In this document: in pieces, positions 31,831 through 40,423 of the stretch
Position numbering within the stretch: position 1 is the first letter of the stretch
How the letters are laid out: every line of letters starts with the position of its first letter
From: Syntrophales bacterium
GTDB taxonomy: Bacteria; Desulfobacterota; Syntrophia; Syntrophales; PHBD01
Assembly (NCBI GenBank): GCA_035363115.1
Contig: DAOSEM010000005.1
Coordinates: 124,001 to 188,000 of the forward strand
DNA length: 64,000 nucleotides
Direction of reading: 5' to 3'
Made by a program: the position numbers and the translations under genes
Notes under the pieces: model-generated
What the model saw: only the letters and a program-made list of their open reading frames with translations
Databases searched by the model: none
What the model was told of the DNA's origin: nothing

Positions 31831-32086
31831 CGCCGTCACCTCCTCCGTCCAGGACGTCCAGGAGGCGTTCCAACTGCTCGTCAACCTCCCGCTCCCATTC
31901 CTTGATGGCCTCGATGAACTTTTCCCACTCTTCCGGATCGATCTTCTCTTCCAGATCCGCAAGCTCTTCATCGGTGACCGGCGGGAATTTTCCGAGCACG
32001 TCTTCTAAGTCGTCCAGCTTCTTCCCTGCCGCTTGCAACGCTTGATCCTGCAACACCTCCAACCGCTCTTGACTCTGCTCGTTCAT
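31820..32086 (-). CDS. Acidic coiled-coil protein, 88 aa
   Basis: An 88-residue, strongly acidic helical protein (DDLEDVLGKFPPVTDEELAD; IDPEEWEKFIEAIKEWEREV), the first gene of the leftmost minus-strand operon. ATG 32086 follows a GGGGG-type site, 18 bases after the T-run of a structured leader (32105-32177). It overlaps the next gene by 11 bases. The strong negative charge could mean a DNA-mimic or anti-restriction type protein, but this is speculation. Confidence 0.55.
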   Translation of the reverse strand: MNEQSQERLEVLQDQALQAAGKKLDDLEDVLGKFPPVTDEELADLEEKIDPEEWEKFIEAIKEWEREVDEQLERLLDVLDGGGDGDAK

Positions 32087-32104
32087 ACTAAACCCCCATA
32101 GACG

Positions 32105-32177
32105 AAAAAAGCCATCGGATGTGCCTAGGCTCCAAAGAAGCCTCCTGGGGCGTTGCCGTATCCCAGCATCCGATGGC
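32105..32177 (-). ncRNA. Structured leader RNA or attenuator candidate
   Basis: On the minus strand an 11-bp closing stem (GCCATCGGATG at 32177-32167... paired with CATCCGATGGC at 32121-32111) encloses two further hairpins: CTGGG/CCCAG (32162-32166 with 32145-32149) and AGGCT/AGCCT (32139-32143 with 32127-32131). Six T follow at once (32110-32105). The first gene of the operon starts 18 bases later. The three-way layout ending in a T-run could be a transcription attenuator or a stand-alone small RNA with its terminator. It matches no riboswitch family I recognise. Confidence 0.5.
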
Positions 32178-32592
32178 AATTTTGCGTTATGGCACCAACA
32201 AAAATAGTCACTGACGGGTGACCTTCCGCTTTGGTTTTTAGGCAGGTTCAGGATACCTCAGCGGGGGGAAAAGTCAAGGGGGGAGTTGTGGGGCGGGTTG
32301 AAACTGGGTGGTTTCCGACCACCTTGCCAGTCAGAAATATTTACATTAAAGCTTGACTCTGTTGAATTATTTTGGTTCCGTTTCTGTGGTTGTCAGTCAT
32401 GTCATAGGGGGGAACCGTGGTAAGGGCGACAATCCGTCAGGTCCAACATTTTATCTTATATCTGCCTTCCTTTAAGCCTTCAGTCTTCCTTACGCTCAGC
32501 AACGCCAATATCCGAACCAATCTTCAGGATTACAAATGTTATTTAAACTCAGGATCTTGATTTCAGATCATTAAGAAGGGAGGGAGAATCGC
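32178..32592. other. Divergent intergenic region between phage backbone and cargo
   Basis: No gene. It must hold the promoter of the minus-strand operon and that of the plus-strand cargo. GGTGGT (32307-32312) and ACCACC (32318-32323) form a small hairpin. Base composition shifts to AT-rich from about 32330, marking the cargo boundary. A strong GGAGGG ribosome site precedes the HNH gene. Confidence 0.6.
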
Positions 32593-32880
32593 ATGGCTTG
32601 GTCAAATGATATGATCCAGAAAGTATGGGAAAAGGGGAGAATTGTTCCTAACAATGATCATAATGTATACAGAAAAGATGAATGTAATGCATGGATAAGG
32701 AGGCAATCTTATGGCAACCGCAATTCACAATATGGATGGGAAATTGATCATATTTCACCCGGTGGACCTGACACTTTGTCTAACCTACGTCCTCTCCAAT
32801 GGCAGAATAATGTAGACAAGAGTGATGGCCGTTTGAAGTGTAATGTGACGTCATCTGGGACCGATAATGTTAATAATTGA
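32593..32880 (+). CDS. HNH endonuclease-like protein, 95 aa
   Basis: A 95-residue protein with a single HNH domain: WEIDHISPGGPDTLSNLRPL (about 49-68) has the Asp-His pair and the conserved Asn, followed by QWQNNVDKSDG. This is a compact YajD/McrA-like HNH nuclease. It begins the AT-rich cargo and lies 25 bp before the DUF262 gene, which has its own HNH-type C-terminus, so the pair may act together in nucleic-acid cleavage, perhaps as defence. Confidence 0.75.
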   Translation: MAWSNDMIQKVWEKGRIVPNNDHNVYRKDECNAWIRRQSYGNRNSQYGWEIDHISPGGPDTLSNLRPLQWQNNVDKSDGRLKCNVTSSGTDNVNN

Positions 32881-32905
32881 AATCAATTAACGTCAGGTTA
32901 ATACT

Positions 32906-34510
32906 ATGAAACCAAACGTAGCTAGTCGTCTTGGAACTGACACACCACTGCCAAGAGATCTGATTACAGGGATTAAGAAAGGTGAGATCAAGATCCCGAA
33001 ATTTCAACGCCAGTTTATATGGAATGAGGAGCAGGCATTGAACCTGCTGGATAGTATTGCCAGTAACTATCCGGTCGGTAGCCTTCTGTTTTGGAAGACA
33101 GTGAACAAACTGGCAGCTGAGCGAAATATCGGCGACTTTCAATTGCCGGAGACAGATGATCTGACCCCAACAGATTATGTACTAGATGGACAACAAAGGT
33201 TAACCGTTATCTACTCCTGCCTGGGAGCACCCGAAAGTGATCCTGGCTTTCAGGCCGCTTATGATTTAGAAAATGAGACATTCATAAGAAAGCCTGATCG
33301 TCATCAATCCCATATTTTTCCACTTCGCATTCTCTTTGATACAACAAAATTGCTGAATTTCCGGGCTGGGCTTGTGAGCCATCCAATGGGTGAACAACTG
33401 CAACAGCGTCTAGATCAACTAATTGACATTTTCACAAATTATCGAATTCCTGTCGTTATACTGAAGGACCTAACTGTAGAGGAGGTTTGCCCAATATTCG
33501 AAAGAATTAATAGTTCCGGTACCAGACTATCAACATATGACCTCATGGTAGCAGCTACTTGGTCTAAGGAGTTTGATCTTAATGATGAGGCAGATATAAT
33601 TGCTGATAGTCTTAGACCAAAGAGTTTTGGAGATATCGAGGGAGACACGGTGCTGAAGTGCCTTGCAGCTGTTCACTTCAGGGGTATTAAACGTGATCAA
33701 GTCTTATCTCTTCGCAATCTCAAACGAAATACGATGGATGAGCTCGTTGTAACGGCCAAGGAGGCTCTCCTAAAAACTGTTGACCTTCTAACTACGGAGT
33801 TCAAAGTATATAGTTGGGATTTCTTACCGTATGAAGCATTTGCGATAATACTTACATATATATTTGCAAAGCGTAAAGGTTTAAATCAACAAAATATTGA
33901 AAGAACACGGCAATGGTTTTGGCAAAGTGCATTTTCAGAACGGTATAGAGGAGCGTCCGAACACTTTGTTTCAAAAGATCTTGAGGCCATTGATGAGTTT
34001 ATAATTAATGGAGGGTTACCTGATGCGAGTTTTGGGTCAATTATTAGTGTTGAAACTCTCCCTAAAGTTGTTTTCCGCAGTAACAACTCAAGATCACGAG
34101 CATTTATTTTAATGCTTGCCCTAAACGCCCCACGCAATCTTACTAACGGTGCGTTAATAGATACAGCCGACGCATTATCTATATTTAACAAAAAAGAGTT
34201 TCACCATATTTATCCTAAAGCATTCCTATTTAGAGAAGATTCAATAGAAAATGTGAATTCGTTGGTTAATATATGCATGCTTGCTGCATCAGAAAACAAG
34301 AGAATTAGCGATCAATCTCCATTCGAATACCTTCCAAAACTTATTTATGAACATGGACAGCAAGCTTCTAATATATTTAAGTCAAATCTGTTACCCAGTC
34401 CGGAAGAGGTTGATTACTCAAAGTTGACATTTGAAGAATTCTTGCAGAAAAGGGCTTACATATTACATGAACGTATAAATAAGTTGTGTACAGGAGATGC
34501 AAGCACTTAG
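32906..34510 (+). CDS. DUF262 (GmrS/ParB-like) plus HNH (DUF1524-like) protein
   Basis: A 534-residue protein. The N-terminal DUF262 domain has IPKFQRQFIWNEEQ (30-43) and YVLDGQQRLT (91-100), the ParB/sulfiredoxin-like NTP-using DGQQR motif of GmrS-type restriction proteins. The C-terminal part carries FHHIYPKAF (432-440) with VNSLVNICML after it, the HNH (DUF1524) layout of GmrD. Fused forms of this kind are type IV restriction-like or related anti-phage proteins (for example GmrSD and BrxU relatives), which act on modified DNA. Here it is mobile-element cargo next to HNH and HEPN genes. Activity is inferred only. Confidence 0.85.
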   Translation: MKPNVASRLGTDTPLPRDLITGIKKGEIKIPKFQRQFIWNEEQALNLLDSIASNYPVGSLLFWKTVNKLAAERNIGDFQLPETDDLTPTDYVLDGQQRLTVIYSCLGAPESDPGFQAAYDLENETFIRKPDRHQSHIFPLRILFDTTKLLNFRAGLVSHPMGEQLQQRLDQLIDIFTNYRIPVVILKDLTVEEVCPIFERINSSGTRLSTYDLMVAATWSKEFDLNDEADIIADSLRPKSFGDIEGDTVLKCLAAVHFRGIKRDQVLSLRNLKRNTMDELVVTAKEALLKTVDLLTTEFKVYSWDFLPYEAFAIILTYIFAKRKGLNQQNIERTRQWFWQSAFSERYRGASEHFVSKDLEAIDEFIINGGLPDASFGSIISVETLPKVVFRSNNSRSRAFILMLALNAPRNLTNGALIDTADALSIFNKKEFHHIYPKAFLFREDSIENVNSLVNICMLAASENKRISDQSPFEYLPKLIYEHGQQASNIFKSNLLPSPEEVDYSKLTFEEFLQKRAYILHERINKLCTGDAST

Positions 34511-34781
34511 CAGCTGGAAATATTTTAATTTGAGAGCGATGTGTAATGCTCTTCAGCACTTCCCTGAAAGCCCGGCAGGCCCTTGGGCTGAAGGATTGTG
34601 ACTTGATCGGTGAGCAAGTGCAGGACGCCAAAAGCTTCAACGAGTGGTACTGTCACCTGTTTACATATATACTTATACCCCTTCATAAAAGGGATTTCGT
34701 TGATCAACTTAATAACCCAAAGAAACTGGATGACCACACCCAATAAGTTCAACACTATCTTCCGAAAGGAGACAATTTCTT

Positions 34782-35339
34782 TTGACAACCGATAGTACGC
34801 CATCACATAAGGCGATCCTAAAGAAGTATGAGTCGTGTTCGGAAGAAGTGAAAAAGTATTTTATGCATCTGTTGAGTCTCGTTAAAAACCACCCTTATGA
34901 AGTGTCGCTAGCTTATCTTTTTCTTCATACTGAGAAGGCACATAATAGAATATTATACTGCGGTGTTGTTAAACTTCATAGGGCTGAATCAAATATTGCC
35001 GATATTATTATAAATAAGCAGCATCTAACAAGGAGTGGGTTTCTCGACCTATATAATAATGTCTTTGGAAAATCCCTTGATACTTCAACTCTTTCGAAGA
35101 TCAAAGAAGCAGAAAAAATACGTGACAAAGTTATCCATGGTAAGAGTGTCAAGGATGCAGATATACGCCAAGCAATAATTGACGTACTCGATTATGCTGA
35201 AGCATTGAATGCCGAACTATTCGAGTTGGCTGGATTCAAACCATTTGGAGACTTGAGAGGTTTTAAAGGGAGAGGTCAGTCTCTTGACAAGAATACGACA
35301 AGGTGGCTTATGAAGGGTATTGGCTTCACTGTTGCATAA
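34782..35339 (+). CDS. HEPN-like domain protein, 185 aa
   Basis: A 185-residue helical protein starting at TTG 34782, which has AAGGAG upstream with about 10-base spacing; the first ATG would remove the N-terminal helices. EKIRDKVIHGKSV (111-123) contains an RxxxxH motif (R114, H119), the catalytic signature of HEPN RNases, which often cleave tRNA or other RNA in abortive infection and toxin-antitoxin systems. No nucleotidyltransferase (MNT) antitoxin is adjacent. Its place between DUF262-HNH and the Hxs genes supports a conflict or defence role, but that is inference. Confidence 0.6.
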   Translation: MTTDSTPSHKAILKKYESCSEEVKKYFMHLLSLVKNHPYEVSLAYLFLHTEKAHNRILYCGVVKLHRAESNIADIIINKQHLTRSGFLDLYNNVFGKSLDTSTLSKIKEAEKIRDKVIHGKSVKDADIRQAIIDVLDYAEALNAELFELAGFKPFGDLRGFKGRGQSLDKNTTRWLMKGIGFTVA

Positions 35340-35367
35340 TAACTGACAATATTAAGTGGGAAAGCAC

Positions 35368-35700
35368 ATGAATAACATTTATAAGTATATGCTATTTTTT
35401 TTGTTATTGTTAGTGATTATCGCGATTCCACAAATATCTTTTGCGGCAAAGGGATATGTTGTTTATTATAAATTTGGATGTAGTTATTACATAGTTGAAA
35501 CAAATAATGGATATGCGATTCTTGAATGGTTTGGCGGTACAGATCCAAGCGAAGGTGATATTATTGTCGGCAACTTTGAATCCTATGGAATGAAAACATT
35601 GTATGATGTTACAAGTGATTCAGAAACAAGAGCATGGGTGGAGGATTATTGGTTATCAAAAACCAGTGTTATTGAGAAATATTTAGAGCATTGTGATTAA
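35368..35700 (+). CDS. Secreted small protein beside the Hxs operon, 110 aa
   Basis: A 110-residue protein; ATG 35368 is chosen because a typical signal peptide follows (MNNIYKYMLFFLLLLVIIAI, then a cleavage-like FAAK site near residue 27). The mature part, ~83 residues, is Tyr-rich with two Cys (C38 region and C108) and looks like a small beta-domain. It has no recognised family. Located 103 bp before hxsD in the same orientation, it may be an accessory exported partner of the His-Xaa-Ser peptide system or an independent cargo gene. Confidence 0.6.
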   Translation: MNNIYKYMLFFLLLLVIIAIPQISFAAKGYVVYYKFGCSYYIVETNNGYAILEWFGGTDPSEGDIIVGNFESYGMKTLYDVTSDSETRAWVEDYWLSKTSVIEKYLEHCD

Positions 35701-35803
35701 TTAACTGAAAACGTCCTCCCTAATGCATGACATACTAATTCATATTGCTGGGCAACAAAGATTGTTGAGTATTAAGGGATATATTAATATTTGGAGTTGA
35801 CCA

Positions 35804-36148
35804 ATGGAAACAATCAAGATTAACAATGATAATGTAAAAATAATTCTCAGCAAACAGTTGTACGAAAAATCCGCCGTATTTTCTGCCATGTATAAACTAA
35901 CAGGTCGATGCATAGCCCAAATAAGCCCTTTGGGCGAGTATGATGTTGAAGTAACACTTTCCCCTCAAACGGGCTCTGGCTATTCTGTTGAAGATATTAA
36001 AGGCTTAGCTGAGAGCTTTCTTAATGATATCATTGATCAACAGTTGCGGCTTGACCTTGAAAAGCAATATGGTCGGTTGCGAGAACTGATAGTAGAGCAT
36101 GCATTTACTCCGATTAAAAATCTAGACCAAAGACTTAATGATATATGA
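35804..36148 (+). CDS. hxsD: His-Xaa-Ser system protein HxsD
   Basis: A 114-residue protein matching HxsD in size and style: a beta-rich N-terminal half (KIILSKQLYEKSAVFSAMYK, LTGRCIAQIS) and a helical C-terminal half (SFLNDIIDQQLRLDLEKQYG, then RLRELIVEHAF). HxsD is the small conserved partner of the His-Xaa-Ser peptide-modification system and may help bind precursor or maturases. Its stop overlaps the hxsB start (ATGA at 36145-36148), so translation is coupled. TGGAG lies before the ATG. Confidence 0.85.
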   Translation: METIKINNDNVKIILSKQLYEKSAVFSAMYKLTGRCIAQISPLGEYDVEVTLSPQTGSGYSVEDIKGLAESFLNDIIDQQLRLDLEKQYGRLRELIVEHAFTPIKNLDQRLNDI

Positions 36149-37623
36149 TGCAAAAGCCAAAGGCATATACGATATTTCCATTTTCGTTTTCAAGAACGAG
36201 TAATAATGAATATCTTCTTGTTAACGAAGTTGGTGAATTTCTATTCCTCAACGATGAAGAATTCCACGCCTTTGTGAATCAACGCTTAGATAAGAAATCT
36301 AATGTATTCCTAGATCTAAAGGGAAAGCATTTTGCAACAGATACAGATGTTGCTCCGATTGTAGATCTTCTTGCTACTAAATATAGAACAAAAAAAGCCT
36401 TTCTTCGAAATTTTACTGTTCTTCACATGGTAGTTATTACGGCAAGATGTAATCACCGTTGTCGTTATTGTCACGCGTCTAGTGAAAGTGAAGATGCCCT
36501 TGGTTGGGATATGGCGTTGGACGTTGCTAGAAAAGTCGTTGATACTATCTTTCAATCTCCATCTCCTACAATCAAGATTGAATTTCAAGGGGGAGAGCCA
36601 TTATTAAATTGGAAGGCTGTTCGTGAGATAGTGTTATATTCGGAAAAATTGAATAAGAAAATGAAGAAGTCGCTCGAATTTGTCATTTGTACGAATCTTA
36701 CTCTAGTAGATCGAGAGAAATTGGCCTTTATTAAAGAACACGGTATTCTCATCTCAACATCTCTTGATGGTCCAAGGGATCTGCATGACAAAAACAGAGT
36801 TCTACGAATTGGAAAAAGTAGTTATGCTCTTTTCATAGATAAACTGAACCTAACAAGAAGTGTTCTTGGCCATGAAAATGTATCAGCACTTATGACGACT
36901 TCTGTTGAAAGCCTCACAAGAATGAGGGATGTTATTGATGAGTACATACGATTAGGATTCAATGGTATGTTTCTACGAGCCTTGAACCCTTTCGGATATG
37001 CGAAGAAAGATATAACAACATATAGTTGCGACGATTTTATCAAGGCTTACAAGGAAGCACTCTCATACATCTTACAAGTTAATCAGGAAGGAACTTACTT
37101 CGAGGAATACTATACATCATTACTTTTAACCAGAATACTAACACCGTATTGCACGGGATTTATGGACTTACAATCGCCATCCGGCGCAGGGATTTGTGGA
37201 GCAATATATGACCGTAATGGAGATGTTTATCCCTCAGATGAAGGCCGAATGCTTGCCAAAATGGGAGACAGAAGATTTAAACTTGGCAACGTTATGCGTG
37301 ATAGTTATTTGAAAATATTCGGTGGTGATGTTCTCAGAGAACTAACAAAAAGTTCATGTGTTGAAACCATGCCGGGTTGTGTGTCGTGTGTTTATAGAAG
37401 TTATTGCGGTGCTGATCCGGTAAGAAATTACGTAGAAAGCGGACATATTATAGGGAACAGGCCCCAAAGCTTTTTCTGCTCCAAAAATATAGCCATATTC
37501 GACTATCTATTTCAGCTACTTAGGAAAAACAATGAGAATGTGATTAATGTATTCTGGTCTTGGATTACGAAGAAACCATTACTGGATTTGAAACATGTGG
37601 AATTGCCAAGGGAAAGCTCTTAA
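36145..37623 (+). CDS. hxsB: His-Xaa-Ser system radical SAM maturase HxsB
   Basis: A 492-residue radical SAM enzyme. The cluster-binding motif CNHRCRYC supplies C102, C106 and C109. A SAM-binding GGEP-like segment, EFQGGEPLLNW (about 149-159), follows. The C-terminal third has a SPASM-type Cys-rich region (GICGAIYDRNGDVYPSDEGR; then CVETMPGCVSCVYRSYC; and a final FFC) able to hold auxiliary iron-sulfur clusters, as in peptide maturases such as AnSME and HxsB. It is expected to act on HxsA encoded downstream. The start overlaps hxsD, and its last 29 bases overlap hxsC. Confidence 0.92.
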   Translation: MMQKPKAYTIFPFSFSRTSNNEYLLVNEVGEFLFLNDEEFHAFVNQRLDKKSNVFLDLKGKHFATDTDVAPIVDLLATKYRTKKAFLRNFTVLHMVVITARCNHRCRYCHASSESEDALGWDMALDVARKVVDTIFQSPSPTIKIEFQGGEPLLNWKAVREIVLYSEKLNKKMKKSLEFVICTNLTLVDREKLAFIKEHGILISTSLDGPRDLHDKNRVLRIGKSSYALFIDKLNLTRSVLGHENVSALMTTSVESLTRMRDVIDEYIRLGFNGMFLRALNPFGYAKKDITTYSCDDFIKAYKEALSYILQVNQEGTYFEEYYTSLLLTRILTPYCTGFMDLQSPSGAGICGAIYDRNGDVYPSDEGRMLAKMGDRRFKLGNVMRDSYLKIFGGDVLRELTKSSCVETMPGCVSCVYRSYCGADPVRNYVESGHIIGNRPQSFFCSKNIAIFDYLFQLLRKNNENVINVFWSWITKKPLLDLKHVELPRESS

Positions 37624-38737
37624 TCTACAAGAACCGATAATAGGAAAAGTAGTAATTGACCGATATCAGTTGCTATCGAGGCGTACATGTATCGTCGTAA
37701 GGGAAAAGCCTCGATTCGGTAGCAGTTTGTTCTATTCTGCCATAATTACTAGTTTGAAGAATGTGTCCGAATCAGGCATGCGATCCCCCTGTATTTATGG
37801 TATTGACGGAAGCGATCTTAGAAAACTTCAAGATGGCGATGTCGTTCTGCTGGAACCAAATGGCAGCATTAATATGCTGTACGAGATTCATGCCTACGAT
37901 AATGCTCTTCTGGCTACAGAGAGATGTAACTGCCGCTGCATAATGTGCCCGCAGCCCCCAAGATCCGACAAGCCAGGTCTTCAAGAATTAAACATGAAGC
38001 TTATTAAGCTCATGGATCGAAAAAACACAAGATCATTATGTATTACCGGTGGCGAGCCCACACTACTTGACGCAGGCTTCATAAGACTTGTTGAAGAATG
38101 CAAAGAAAGACTTCCGGATACTCCACTGGCTGTACTTACTAATGGAAAAAATTTTCAGGAGTTTGAATTCACAAAAGGGGTTGTCAATGTCGGGCACCCA
38201 GATATAACATTTTGTATTGCGTTATATGCGGATGAGGACAATTTACATGATGATATTGTTGGAGTTCCTGGTAGCTTTTATCAGACGATAAAAGGTATAA
38301 CAAATCTTGCTCGTTTCAATCAGAAGATAGAAATAAGAAATGTCATCAGTGCCTTGAACTACAAGAGATTAAGACAATCATCTGAATTCATCTATAGAAA
38401 TTTTCCATTTTCTGTACATGTGGCCCTAATGGGTATGGAAATCACCGGGAGAGCATTGGAAAATATATCTCAAGTGTGGATTGATCCAATAGATTATATA
38501 TCAGATCTCAGAGAGGCGGTCAAAGTACTCGCAAGGGCGGGGATGAATGTATCCATTTACAATCTGCCGCTGTGCCTCCTACCCAAAGAATTGTGGAGAT
38601 ATAGCAGGAGGTCAATATCATCTTGGAAAAACAAATACATATCAGAATGTAACTCATGCAAAGAGCGGGATAATTGTGCTGGATTTTTTGGAACATCAGG
38701 AAATTTCATAAGCAAGGGGATCCTAGCATTAACCTAA
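37595..38737 (+). CDS. hxsC: His-Xaa-Ser system radical SAM maturase HxsC
   Basis: A 380-residue second radical SAM protein. The motif CNCRCIMC gives C111, C115 and C118, preceded by a ~100-residue N-terminal domain typical of HxsC. A GGEPTLL segment near 148 follows, and Cys near the end (ECNSCKERDNC, about 361-371) may bind another cluster. HxsB and HxsC together are predicted to modify the histidine- or serine-bearing repeats of HxsA. Overlap with hxsB argues for a single mRNA. AT-richness equals that of the rest of the cargo. Confidence 0.92.
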   Translation: MWNCQGKALNLQEPIIGKVVIDRYQLLSRRTCIVVREKPRFGSSLFYSAIITSLKNVSESGMRSPCIYGIDGSDLRKLQDGDVVLLEPNGSINMLYEIHAYDNALLATERCNCRCIMCPQPPRSDKPGLQELNMKLIKLMDRKNTRSLCITGGEPTLLDAGFIRLVEECKERLPDTPLAVLTNGKNFQEFEFTKGVVNVGHPDITFCIALYADEDNLHDDIVGVPGSFYQTIKGITNLARFNQKIEIRNVISALNYKRLRQSSEFIYRNFPFSVHVALMGMEITGRALENISQVWIDPIDYISDLREAVKVLARAGMNVSIYNLPLCLLPKELWRYSRRSISSWKNKYISECNSCKERDNCAGFFGTSGNFISKGILALT

Positions 38738-38821
38738 TATTAAAACCTCTTGACTTTCAATGCACCTGGGTGTTTAGAGATCACCATACATATGCTTACA
38801 CAGCGGGAAGGAGAGATGCCT

Positions 38822-39067
38822 ATGAAAAAATTTCTAATGAAATTGGGAGTTATGATCGTTGGCGCCCTCGCGATTCTCGGTTTGAATTTTAAGGATGCCA
38901 ACGCTTTTGTGGTTAACAATGGTCAAATATCGGAAAGTACGCCTCTCTATCTTCAGGATTCGGGGAGCATATTGAATCAATCAAACACAAACTGGCATAA
39001 CTCACATTCTTCACACTGGTCACACGAATCACACCGGTCACATTATTCACATTATTCAAGTAGGTAA
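38822..39067 (+). CDS. hxsA: His-Xaa-Ser repeat precursor peptide HxsA
   Basis: An 81-residue precursor. ATG 38822 fits GGAGAG with about 8-base spacing; ATG 38816 is two codons upstream in frame. An N-terminal signal or membrane segment (MKKFLMKLGVMIVGALAILG, likely cleavage after ANA at 26-28) is followed by a short spacer and then six uninterrupted His-Xaa-Ser triplets at 62-79: HSS, HWS, HES, HRS, HYS, HYS, ending SR. This is the substrate signature for which the system is named. The modified product is probably exported. A terminator follows 27 bp later. Confidence 0.92.
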   Translation: MKKFLMKLGVMIVGALAILGLNFKDANAFVVNNGQISESTPLYLQDSGSILNQSNTNWHNSHSSHWSHESHRSHYSHYSSR

Positions 39068-39093
39068 TAAATAAGTAAATCAGCGGATTATGA

Positions 39094-39118
39094 AGCCTCG
39101 GAGATTATCTCTGGGGCT
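39094..39118 (+). terminator. Terminator after hxsA
   Basis: AGCC...GGCT arms with an inner GGAGA/TCTC pairing around TTAT, followed by TTCTATTT. It closes the Hxs operon. Confidence 0.65.
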
Positions 39119-39144
39119 TTCTATTTAGTCTAAAATTATGCCAT

Positions 39145-39444
39145 CTATCGAATGATCTCAAGTATTTTCCTTTGTAGCTCTATCTCTTCAACCCCCAACT
39201 CGTTAGCAATATGCTCAAACACCCCGCCCCGCTCCAAGACGAACCTCCGCGCCAACTCCTGATCCTCCCGGTCCTGGCGTGTCTGGGGCTCCTTTCTCAG
39301 GGCCTCCACCGTGTCAAACAGGATAACCAACCATAGGCCCACCTCGCCGTGCAGGGAAGGCTCCCGGCGGATGGTCTCCATGAGCTCGGCCCTCTGGATG
39401 GTCGGCCGCCTGGATCGGTGAAATTGACGTGAGGGGTGTTTCAT
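39145..39444 (-). CDS. Hypothetical element B protein, 99 aa
   Basis: A 99-residue minus-strand gene just beyond the cargo. The composition is GC-rich like the phage backbone, in contrast to the Hxs genes 80 bp away. It is helical, with RAELMETIRREPSLHGEVGL and VLERGGVFEHIANELGVEEI; the latter has the look of a small helix-turn-helix. No family is assigned. Convergent with hxsA, it marks the right edge of the cargo insertion. Confidence 0.5.
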   Translation of the reverse strand: MKHPSRQFHRSRRPTIQRAELMETIRREPSLHGEVGLWLVILFDTVEALRKEPQTRQDREDQELARRFVLERGGVFEHIANELGVEEIELQRKILEIIR

Positions 39445-39786
39445 TGATCTTCAAGAAAGGGCCGTGATGAAAAGTTTCAGGGCCTAGAATCAATTTTCAG
39501 GTGCCGGGACGACTCAACTACCCGTCCAGGAGGAGAAAACCATTTCTAGCGTCTAAAATGACCGTCCATGTTTCTGGTCCATGACAAAATTTTAACGAGC
39601 ACCTTGGTTGATGCACCTTGACTGAAATGCCGGTTTCAGTTTCAATCGTCTCGGATCCGTTTCGCCTGGACGTACCTCCTTCATGGTCCCGGTCTCCCTT
39701 TCTGAAACGCGATTTAGAGAGCCCGGCCATGCGGGAACATGGTCCGGGCTTTCGCTTGTCTGACCGCCTCTAGGGCCCCAGGGGGA
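39445..39786. other. Gene-poor stretch with a hairpin
   Basis: The only structure is AGCCCGG (39720-39726) paired with CCGGGCT (39744-39750) around a loop containing ATG/CAT, a terminator-like hairpin after the coiled-coil gene. A 70-codon minus-strand frame (39518-39730) overlaps the hairpin and lacks credible signals. Confidence 0.5.
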
Positions 39787-40389
39787 TCAATACGGAGGAA
39801 TATGCTCCCTGACTTTCGTGGGGGTGAGCATCATCAGGGCGCAATGGTTGGCAACGTCGCCGCTCGTTTTGCTTGCCTTGTCTATGGCCCAACAGGCCCG
39901 GTCCCACGCCCGAAGCTCCACCCAAACCGACTCTTCCAAGATACGATCCAGGCTATTCTTGATTTCGGCCTTGATGGCAGTGACTTTCGGCGTAACGAGC
40001 AAAGATATCTTCCTGCGGGCTTCATCCCGGTCTTTCTCCAAGCGCAACAGGGTATCTTCCAGGTCTTCCACGATCCGCTCGTAGCCACTGGCACGTGAAG
40101 CAATTTCCCCCTCCTTAGAAACCGCATCCACAAACATCTGTTCGCTGTCATTGTCGATGATCTCACTCACATTGAGAAGCCGGGTCTGATCCAACTTTTT
40201 CCTTTCCGCAGCATGACGCTCCTTACATGCGGAGATCTTCTCCCTGCACCGGGCCATCCGGCCCTCGATTAAATCAAGCTCACCGATGGCGCTCTGGACC
40301 TCGCCGTCGAGGCTCTTGCTCAACAGCTTCACAAGCTGTTCAATCCGCTGCTCCACTAAAGTTTCCACGTCCGTCGTTTTCGTACCCAT
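39787..40389 (-). CDS. Coiled-coil element protein, 200 aa
   Basis: A 200-residue charged, heptad-rich protein (TLVEQRIEQLVKLLSKSLDG; ELDLIEGRMARCREKISACK; RIVEDLEDTLLRLEKDRDEA). The last 60 residues (AIKAEIKNSLDRILEE, then AWDRACWAI) resemble the end of the element A coiled-coil protein at 20167-20706. In both elements the gene lies near the one remaining virion-type gene, which suggests a conserved structural or packaging role, not proven. Confidence 0.6.
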   Translation of the reverse strand: MGTKTTDVETLVEQRIEQLVKLLSKSLDGEVQSAIGELDLIEGRMARCREKISACKERHAAERKKLDQTRLLNVSEIIDNDSEQMFVDAVSKEGEIASRASGYERIVEDLEDTLLRLEKDRDEARRKISLLVTPKVTAIKAEIKNSLDRILEESVWVELRAWDRACWAIDKASKTSGDVANHCALMMLTPTKVREHIPPY

Positions 40390-40423
40390 TGAAAGCCCCT
40401 TTCTTCCTGGTGATCGCTGTTGA

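Noticed and set aside
39518..39730. 70-codon minus-strand frame
   Set aside because: Overlaps a terminator-like hairpin, poor start signals, no conserved pattern.
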